Of a stretch of 64,000 nucleotides of DNA, positions 56,648 to 64,000 are shown one piece after another. Under the pieces are notes generated by a model. It was given only the letters and a program-made list of their open reading frames with translations, searched no databases and had not been told where the DNA came from. A program made the translations under genes and the position numbers. The stretch is from positions 34,915,841 to 34,979,840 of the forward strand of contig OV884009.1 of assembly GCA_930367205.1 (NCBI GenBank), read 5' to 3'. This DNA comes from Acanthosoma haemorrhoidale (lineage: Eukaryota > Arthropoda > Insecta > Hemiptera > Acanthosomatidae). Each line of letters starts with the position of its first letter. Positions within the stretch are counted from its first letter, which is position 1.

Positions 56648-57385
56648 TTTTTTTTTTTTTTTTTTTTAATATTTTACAATTAAACACCTTGATGGGATCG
56701 AGTATTGGTGCAACCAATGGCGAATCAAAGTCAATGAAGGAAAATGTTCCCACATAACCTTTACCCTCTGCCGCAAGTCCTGTCCGCCAGTCTTTTTAAA
56801 TTCAATTCCTCTCCCTGTGTCTGAGACCGTACGGTATTTAGGCTTCCATCTCGACAAAAGACTGACATGGAACCCACACACGAGGCTATAAAGACATGAA
56901 CTAAACAGACGCTTTGGACAACTGTACAGACTACTTCGAAGGACATCCCACCTCTCAATAGAAAACAAACTACTTATTTACAAGGTTATACTAAAGCCAA
57001 TCTGGATATACGGAATGGAGCTATGGGGGACAGCAAAAAAGTCGAACATCAAGCGCATCCAATCCTTTCAATCAAAAGTCCTAAGAACAATAGTAAATGC
57101 CCCTTATTACGTCAGCAACAAAACCCTTCACAATGATCTGAATATACCCTATATTCTTGAACTCATCTCTTCCAAGTTCATAAAATTCCATAGTAACCTA
57201 TCCAACCACCCTAATTCCCTAGCACAGTCATTGCACTGCACCACTCACCCCTATAATCCTCTTCGGAGATCAAAACGGCAGTGGCCTCGTGACCTGCTAT
57301 AACTAAGTGATAGTGGGAGTTCTGGCAATGGCCAGTTTCTCTAATCATGTCCTGAGCTCCTTTTGGTCAGCCTCCGCTGGCTCTT
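56648..57385 (+). mobile_element. JkA LINE, longest coding fragment
   Basis: Plus-strand JkA fragment whose upstream edge is a ~20-bp T run. It contains ~625 bp of RT C-terminal half and the first ~80 bp of the 3' region ('GGGAGTTCTGGCAATGGCCA', 'GTCAGCCTCCGCTGGCTCTT'), then stops at ~57,385 without the family tail. A 5'-truncated, 3'-truncated remnant. Confidence 0.9.
56676..57302 (+). pseudogene. JkA reverse transcriptase, C-terminal half
   Basis: Frame from ~56,676: 'HLDGIEYWCNQWRIKVNEGK' (thumb region following motif C), 'YLGFHLDKRLTWNPHTRL', one stop (TAA at an expected Lys), 'RHELNRRFGQLYRLLRRTSH', 'LIYKVILKPIWIYGMELWGT', 'FQSKVLRTIVNAPYYVSNKT', ending 'KRQWPRDLL' with TAA at 57,300-57,302. 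This order and the KPIW.YG.(E/Q)LWG block are typical of Jockey-clade LINEs. The catalytic motifs lie upstream and are missing. From the internal stop to the end (~160 codons) it is open. Confidence 0.9.
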
Positions 57386-59282
57386 ATTATTTATACTCAA
57401 TTTAATTATGCGATTAAAATAGTGGACCCTAGGCTCTCATATCCAATCCCTAGTCCTGTGCCATGTGGAGACACGACGTATCACTTGTATAATATATTTA
57501 CAATTCATTTTACACGAATGCTCCCTTTTTTATAAATAGGGCATAAAACATTTACTATTCCCTCTACTAACGTCTTACTTTACTTATAAGCTAGCTTGTA
57601 AACCAATTTAATTTCAGCACTAATAAGAGAGGTCCTTTATTAGTCAAGAGTTTCGAGTAAAGTATCAAATTGAAGATATCAGGGGCCTAATTAATTATAT
57701 ATAGTTTTGTTTTTATCTATAATTCAACAATTGGCTTTATTAGACACAGAATATCCCAATCATGTCACAAACACAATGAGAACTACTAAAGGGCAATTAA
57801 TCAATTACTTAGTAATTGAAAAAATAGATATCTCCCCATTATATTCATTAGGGTGTCACATTAAACATCAGGACGATTGCAGTATGTGATTGGACTTTAT
57901 ACTCCCTCAATCCGACAAACCCTGGCACGCAACCTTCACCAACAAAGGTCCCTACATTCTGGTTACGCAGGCAATGCTCAACGATGGTTACCCAAGATTG
58001 CGCTTAAGACGCGGTCTCTTCATCTTCACCAAAGGAATAGAGCGACACCAAAGTTCTATAGTAGCAGTTGATTCCTTCGCTTATTCTCATGAGAACAAGA
58101 TATGTTATCTGTTTATCTGTCTATGATGATATCTGTTGGGACATGTTACAAGGGAAGGGGGGATCTTCTCTGTACAGAATCTCCTTATTTTCTCAGAGGC
58201 ACTCGCCCAATTATGAAAACTTTTTTAAGAGCTTTGATAGGAAATACTAAAGATGTCCATTTTTTTAAATTGGTTCAATTTTGTCAACCCTGAATCGAGG
58301 GATAAGGGACTAGTAACTCCCTGCCAGGGAGAAGTCAGACTTTGATGCAGGTACTTGCGTGCCTGTCAGTCTTTCTGTGAGCTCCATAGCGACCGTCAAA
58401 ATTATCACATCGGTATGAAATAATAATTGAAAGGTAATAACAATTTCATACAATACTCTGGCTTACGCTGATTATATATTACCTGGGCGTCGTTAAAACA
58501 GGGTTTGTGACTAAACCCTAGTTTCACATAGAGGGACAAGTGGTTAGCAGGAATACGCTTTACTTGATGGCCCAAATAAAATCAACCCCAGGATAAATAA
58601 TTAGTCAATTACTTAGTAATTCAAAAATCGAGTACAGAACCAAATTAACTATCTCTAGGTCCTGGTTAATATTAGGTTTTGGAAACATTAAAATAACATA
58701 ATAAATCATTATTGAGTTGTTTTATGACTTTTTTCAAACATGTAGAATAAATAATGAATATTTCTTTATTTCATTTTCATGGCTGGTTACAAGACCAATC
58801 CTTTAGTAAATCATGGACCCCAACCGTCTTTGCGTTTCATCTGTCATTATATATTGCAACGAGAACGTCCGAGGAAAAAAAAATTGTGCTCGCGTACTTT
58901 GAAGACATTGCTGGAAAAAACTGTTTGGGTGCAATTTGTTCGGTAAAAGGAAACGGTTTGGTTCAAACGCTTCAACAGTGGAAATACACCTGGCTTCAAG
59001 GGCTTGATCTGTTCGCCCTGCATTGCTCGAGAATGTAAGCCAGGATTCGTGTATGACCACATGATGTTTAGCAGGCACAATAGAAGTTTATACATTCATT
59101 TTTGAAATTAATCAGTTGTATGGCAAAAGAACTTTTTCAACAACCTAATAAAATCCAACTCAAAAAAATGATTAAGATCGTAGTCGCAACTTTTTTTTTT
59201 GGAAACGTTACAATTCCCTCAATTGTACAATAATAACACTTGAATTGAATTATCCGTTGTTTATATATTGGTTTATAGAGAG
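57386..59282. other. unassigned DNA with isolated ORFs
   Basis: Plus frames at 57,890-58,126 (78 codons), 57,877-58,071 and 58,754-59,038 (94 codons, overlapping minus frames of 91 and 82 codons) were inspected. None shows a domain I can name, and the overlapping open frames on both strands at 58.75-59.1 kb suggest a GC bias effect or an unrecognised transposon. No gene is called. Confidence 0.35.
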
Positions 59283-59475
59283 AGAAAGTCCACATGGTTG
59301 ACACCTCCCTCACATGCGAAAGAGGAAGTGGAGTCTTGGGAAGTCCCCCACGCTCCTCCGTCAGCCGCGTAATACGAGCCAGTGGAGGCTGACGAAGAGC
59401 GCGAGAGCCACATACGCTCAGGACATGATTGGAGAAACTGGCCATTGCCAGGACTCCCGCTGCCATACGTAAATC
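59283..59475 (-). mobile_element. JkA LINE, internal 3' fragment
   Basis: Minus-strand piece lacking the tail: 'GTCCACATGGTTGACACCTC', 'CTTGGGAAGTCCCCCACGCT', 'GAGCCAGTGGAGGCTGACGA' and 'GGAGAAACTGGCCATTGCC'. It starts next to a GA-rich stretch at 59,278 and ends at 'CATACGTAAA'. Confidence 0.8.
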
Positions 59476-59837
59476 TAAAATATCCACTTATTTATTTATC
59501 CTTAACAGGAACACACCCAAAATTAAAGGACTAATAATGTTTCAGTGGTCCTTAAGAGCAAAATGATTGTCTTTATCACCTTCCAAGTTGAAAAATCATG
59601 CACAACACTTTTTAATAAATTATCATTGCTACTCTTACAATATTCAAGAAATTTTGTAGTGCTTTCTTTTACTGCGTTATAAATAAAGTACCTGTCAGCG
59701 GTATCGTGTAGTTGTAAGATGGTAGTACGTTTAGGTGAATTTGTTATTCTGTGTTCTCTGCAGTTTAAAAGAAGTTACTAGTATAGGTCGAGGATGGTGA
59801 CTGTGTTGTTGTCTGGAAACAGATCCTAGTTTTTTCA

Positions 59838-60022
59838 CTTTCATTTTTTATTTTCGTATGAAATTACCAATGCCTAATCAGGATATCTCGAGGAGCTGTG
59901 GAATGTACTTTTGAAATTTCAGACCAATTTTATCATTTTTAAGAACTATATCGTGTAACGTTAGACTTTGACGATCTGAATATAAGAAGTAGAACCTCTC
60001 CCTTCGGGCTCGGCAACAAGGA
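59838..60022 (-). repeat. Repeat P, inverted arm
   Basis: Reverse complement of 60,660-60,865. Paired landmarks are 'GAGCTGTGGAATGTACTTTT', 'GAACTATATCGTGTAAC', 'AGACTTTGACGATCTGAATA' and 'TTCGGGCTCGGCAACAAGG'. Arms are ~185-205 bp and well conserved, and they enclose ~640 bp. Confidence 0.85.
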
Positions 60023-60269
60023 ACATGGAACATGGAAACAGCAATGAGACTGGGAACATTGGCTTTTGCTCTAATAGAATTTATTTAAGGTGTAAAGATT
60101 AAGCTTTTTATTGAAAATTACGCCTAAGTGCTTAACAGTCAATTTAAACTCACAATTTCTTAAATTAATTGTCAAAACTTACAAGTTCCGATTAGAATAA
60201 GAACTTATATCTTCAAATGACTCCATGGTTTAATTACTTGTAGATAAACAGTTAACGTATTCAAGGGGT

Positions 60270-60545
60270 GTAATGGAGTCGGATAATGGATTTTTTTACC
60301 GCAATTTATCACCTAATCTTGTTTTCTCCTCTGAAAGGTAACACGGCTGAAGTGCGGAGTGGGCAAGATGAGATAAGTGTGAGCAGACGGTAAAATAAAG
60401 ATATAAATTAGAAATGTAATCGTGATGGGATAAATCAGAGGCTAGATAAACCGGACAGTGTAATCAGTTCCATTTATCTCCACCCCCAGCTGGTGTCTAT
60501 TTAGGGGAGGAAGTGGAATGGCCGCCTGTAGCCGATGAAACAATG
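60270..60545. promoter_or_regulatory. GATA-rich segment between P arms
   Basis: Between the inverted P arms lies a GC-richer stretch with AGATAAG (60,371), GGGATAAATC (~60,428), AGATAAACC (~60,444) and TTTATCTCC (~60,472), that is, four GATA-type sites in ~110 bp, plus 'CCCCCAGCTGG' at ~60,484. Clustered GATA sites are typical of insect gut, fat-body or blood enhancers. Here this is inference. Confidence 0.3.
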
Positions 60546-60547
60546 GA

Positions 60548-60865
60548 ACGTAGATAGGACCAGCTGAGGAACATGGGCCCCCTCCCGTCCTATGCCTATT
60601 TCGTACACTGCCCAACCACCTGCTTTATTTGTCTGTCTGTTCCAATGAATGTAGGAATTAATGCCTTGTTGCCGAGCCCGAAGGTAGAAGTTCTACTTCT
60701 TCTATTCAGATCGTCAAAGTCTAATGTTACACGATATAGTTCTGAAAAATGATACAATTGATCTCAACTTTCAAAAGTACATTCCACAGCTCTTCGAAAT
60801 ATACTGATTATTTATTTATTTATATGATTATTATTGGTTATTTCATACGACAAAAAAATGAAATA
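60548..60865 (+). repeat. Repeat P, direct unit 1
   Basis: Begins 'ACGTAGATAGGACCAGCTGA', continues to the palindromic end motif 'TTGCCGAGCCCGAAGGTAGA' (60,669-60,688) and then the arm that pairs with 59,838-60,022. It is repeated downstream at 60,866-61,105. Confidence 0.8.
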
Positions 60866-61105
60866 AACATAGATGGGATCAGCTGAGGAACGTGAGGCCC
60901 ATCCCCTCGTATGTCTGTCTGTTGCCAAGAATGTATGAATGAACGTATTGTGACCGAGCCCGAAGGTAGAGGCTCTACTTCCATTCAGTTACAGTGCGGC
61001 TGCCTTTCGTCAGTCTGTTGGTATCTTTTACGATATAGGTCGTGAAAATGATACAACTGATCTGATATTTCGACGGTATATTCCACAGCTCCTCAAAATA
61101 TACTG
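60866..61105 (+). repeat. Repeat P, direct unit 2
   Basis: Second unit: 'AACATAGATGGGATCAGCTGA', 'GACCGAGCCCGAAGGTAGAG' with 'GCTCTACTT' completing the near-palindrome, 'GTGAAAATGATACAACTGAT' and 'ATTCCACAGCTCCTC'. More diverged than unit 1 in the middle. Confidence 0.8.
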
Positions 61106-61799
61106 ATTAGTTATTGGGTACAAATATTCAGTAAAATCGTGTTCGCAATTTTTTTTTTTTTTATAAACTTAACAATTCCTTTAATTGTATGATGATCACA
61201 CATGACTTGAAATATCCATTATTAATATAAAAATTTCTTTTTAATATATAAGTTAGTGGGGGAATTAGAACTTATACTATTAATTTGCTACGTTCGACGA
61301 ACTGAGGGGGACTCGCGTATCGATACACTGATAAATCTGATACACAACTATATCAGAATAAATAAACTGTAAGCTGTTACGCTCTAGTTGAATAATTAGA
61401 ATGTTTGAATTACAGGGATACCATCTAACTATTCAACTACTGACAGACTTGATACCTCTATCATATCCTGAGCGTATTGCATTATCGTGAAGTTATACCA
61501 AATTATACTTTTCTCATAAATACTTAATTAATTTTCTATTGTCCCGATTGGAATGTAAATAATAAAACGTTACTAAATTAACGTGGTGTTGGGGAGGAAT
61601 TCAATAAAATATAAATTTATGTACATTGTATTTTATTACTAATGTTTTACTGAAAAATGATTACTTAATATGAATACAATGATGGAAAGATTACATAGAT
61701 CCTACTAGCTAACAATAAAACTTCCTGCTATTGCACATCGATGACTTCTAACCATGAGGAGTCTAGTCTAAGACCTAGGTCAAAAGCTGCAAAGGTAGA
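61106..61799. other. unassigned AT-rich DNA
   Basis: No gene or shared repeat recognised. T run at ~61,149-61,162. Confidence 0.45.
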
Positions 61800-61965
61800 G
61801 CCATTTTTTTTTTTTTTTTTTTTCCCAAAACCCCATTATTCAAAATTTTGTACAAACAAATGAACAATAACATGAATAAATTTACAGAATTATGCCTCCT
61901 TTTCCTGCACAGGATAACATGTATTTGAAGGAGGGTAGAATTACAAAAATATCTTTCGTTTAACA
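61800..61965 (-). mobile_element. LnC LINE 3' end with long poly-A tail
   Basis: Minus-strand insertion: T run of about 22 (61,803-61,824), 'CCCAAAACCCCATTATTCAA', 'GTACAAACAAATGAACAATA' and 'CCTCCTTTTCCTGCACAGG', matching 5,820-5,945. The long uninterrupted tail suggests a comparatively recent insertion. It falls inside an 'AGGTAGAGCC' P-type motif. Confidence 0.8.
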
Positions 61966-63104
61966 GTTAATATTACAAAAACAATAGACCACCATTTGCT
62001 TGTGTCCTCAGATTCATATATTCAATACTCTGGGACCAAATCTCTTAAGAAGAAGGTTTTTCTTTATTTCCCTTTGTGTTATGAGATTTTTCTTTTACAC
62101 TAAGGTGCAAATGAGTCAAAAAACTCTCTAAGGACCACCTCGACTGCTGAATCCCATATATTTGATCCCTTTTTGCCAGAAGAAAATGACAATTTGTAAA
62201 ATGTCGTCGACACTGTATTTACGATGGTTCATGTGGGGACGTATGTGACCTTTTGAAGCTGTTTATTCTTACAAAAAAAAAGGGGGGGGGGTTTATTGCA
62301 TGCCGACTTCAAATTGACATTTGCCCCACTTTTGCAATCCCTGTCTCCTCGCATTATTTCTAATTTTACATTCCCCATGCCGTGGGTCAAACATATAACA
62401 AATTATTTCATGCTTTGATTACATTTAGATAAACAGGCTAGCGAAAAACAAAAACAGAATGTGAAAATAGCTGGACTCGATAGTTTTAAAGATAACCCAA
62501 GTACCTTAGAAGCTATTTTGAATTTATTCTGACATTTAGTGGTGGCTTTCTAGTATTGTGACTGATTCGCAATTCGTCTTTCTTGTAACCAACTATCTTA
62601 TTTTCTACACTGCATCTGCTAAAATATAGGTCTAATTAGCTTACTGATGAACATCACTCCTAAAGCTAAGAAAAATGGCTGTTGTAGTGGACAATTCTTG
62701 TCCTCTGAATTTTGTCGTAAAAAATGGTGTTAGCAGTTTTTGTGTTTTGTAATAAACTGCCTTTAAATAGGTTTGGAGGTGGGACTTAAATAAAGCTTTG
62801 ATATTATAGAAAAGGAACCTAATTTTTCCAATTTTATTTGTTTCGTGCCCGGTAACGACCATCGTTCATTCGGTTACATTTTATCAATTATATTACCTTT
62901 ATTAAACCCTTATACGAGCTTTGTTACAATCTCGGTTGGTTGTATCATTTACTTCATGGAGTGTTGTGCCAAGGTTTAATTATTTTTATATTATATTATG
63001 TACGTACACCAAACTATCAGTATTCAAATTTTGGTTATTATTAAAACTAATATTTTAAATTTAATGAAGTTCAAATGCGTAAATTAAAGCGCGTATTAAT
63101 ACAA
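61966..63104. other. unassigned DNA
   Basis: 62,365-62,402 ('ACATTCCCCATGCCGTGGG', 'CAAACATATAACA') matches 6,625-6,672 and probably marks another small repeat. An A9G10-type homopolymer pair sits at ~62,273-62,291. No gene. Confidence 0.4.
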
Positions 63105-63445
63105 ACAATTTTATTATGATAAGATTACAATCGGCCTCATTGGGCAATAAGTAATTGTGATAAATGATCTCATTCATACTATATTTACAATTTTCATTCA
63201 CTCGCTCATTCCTACAGTATTTACAAACAGCTCAGAGACCTCCCAAGTCCACGTGGTTGTCACCTCCCTCGCGTGCGAAAGAGGGAGTGGAGAGTCTTGG
63301 GAAGTCCCCCACGCTCCTCCGTCAGCCACGTCACTGGATAAGAGCCAGCGGAAGCTGACCAAGAGCGCGAGAGCCACAGACACTGAGGACATGATTGGAG
63401 AAACTGACCAGTGCCAGGACTCCCACTGTCACGTATTTATAACCA
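63105..63445 (-). mobile_element. JkA LINE, 3' non-coding fragment
   Basis: Minus-strand copy with complete tail ('TTTTATTATGATAAGATTAC' at ~63,107), through 'GTCACCTCCCTCGCGTGCGA', 'CTTGGGAAGTCCCCCACGCT' and 'GACTCCCACTGTCACGTATT', where it is truncated. Well conserved, so a relatively young copy. Confidence 0.9.
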
Positions 63446-63711
63446 GTTCGTTCTATAGATATATTTTATGTTTTCTTATTAATATCTAACCTTATTTAAA
63501 ATTTTCATTGGTCCAGATGATTCAGTAAATATATAATATTAAATATTTTACTCACCTAATATGTACAAACGATAAAACATTAATTAATAGCCTGGAAAAT
63601 ATTTAAATACAATTACATTCCCTATTGTCGAATAATATTTCATAATATATAATAATATTTAATAATAATATATCCTTTTTATTAAAAGGAAGAAATATAT
63701 AAGTTCAGAAC

Positions 63712-64000
63712 TTTATTGTGAAATAATTACAATCTGCCTTTTATAAGGCAATAATAATACAGATAAATGATCTCATTCATACCATATTTACAGTCATCAT
63801 TCACTCGCTCATTCATACAATAGGACATGATTGGAGAAACTGGCCATTGCCAGGACTCCCACTGTCACGCGATTATAGCAGGTCACGAGGCCACTGCCGT
63901 TTCAGTCTCCGAGGAGGATTATAGGGATGAGTGGCGCAGTGCAAAGACTGTGCTACAGGATTAGGGTGGTTGGAAAGGCTACTGTGGAATTTCATAAACT
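63712..64000 (-). mobile_element. JkA LINE, internally deleted copy running off the window
   Basis: Minus-strand tail (63,715-63,820) joined directly to 'AGGACATGATTGGAGAAACT' (63,823), so ~165 bp of the 3' region are missing. It continues into the RT C-terminal coding end ('GCAGGTCACGAGGCCACTGC', minus strand reads QWPRDLL) up to the window edge. The element continues to the right. Confidence 0.85.

Noticed and set aside
58754..59095. 94-codon plus frame possibly from a DNA transposon transposase
   Set aside because: No catalytic DDE/D motif or terminal inverted repeats could be identified, and overlapping frames on the other strand are equally long.
63198..63392. Sense-strand frame in the JkA 3' region as a second ORF of the element
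   Set aside because: The frame is broken by indels in the other copies and starts after the RT stop. It is better explained as 3' UTR.

Overview
This window is eukaryotic and looks like an insect or other arthropod genome. It is AT-rich, has no closely packed genes, and contains many 5'-truncated non-LTR retrotransposons whose reverse transcriptase (RT) remnants read as Jockey-clade. It also holds a long AT-rich satellite array, MITE-like inverted repeats and scattered GC-richer islands. I could not support a single intact host protein-coding gene, rRNA or functional tRNA. Almost all open frames are short and occur by chance. The species cannot be named from this sequence alone.

Layout. Positions 1-11,730 are a mosaic of retrotransposon 3' ends, direct repeats of 75-165 bp and unassigned AT-rich DNA. 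Positions 11,735-20,893 are one uninterrupted satellite of about 60 monomers of 152 bp, with visible higher-order structure. Its right edge abuts a copy of repeat R (20,905-21,295), followed by a large inverted repeat (arms 21,136-21,541 and 21,980-22,457). From 22.5 to 64 kb the DNA is mostly unassigned and AT-rich. It carries more LINE fragments, a 371-bp tandem duplication (48,143-48,882), a roughly 100-bp mariner-type MITE (33,608-33,707), a compound inverted/direct repeat (59,838-61,105) and several GC-richer islands.

Repeat families named here: JkA is a Jockey-like LINE with at least 14 3' fragments. JkB is a second Jockey-like LINE. LnC is a LINE tail related to JkB. LnD is a LINE with an 'LWNSLPP' C-terminus. 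R, G and E are interspersed repeats without identified coding capacity. P is a palindrome-bearing repeat end. No fragment retains a complete RT, so none could move on its own. The best coding remnants are at 56,676-57,302 (JkA), 24,520-25,124 (JkB), 6,244-6,373 (JkB C-terminus without a stop) and 7,900-8,875 (an older Jockey RT, minus strand).

Observations that deserve a second look are the satellite's internal duplications, three cases of long direct repeats flanking possible insertions, a recurring antisense frame in the JkA 3' region, four degraded hammerhead-ribozyme-like cores, and about a dozen GC-richer islands. Several of those islands carry homeodomain, POU, GATA, nuclear-receptor or CGATA motifs, which would fit regulatory DNA in a gene desert. 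That last interpretation is inference.
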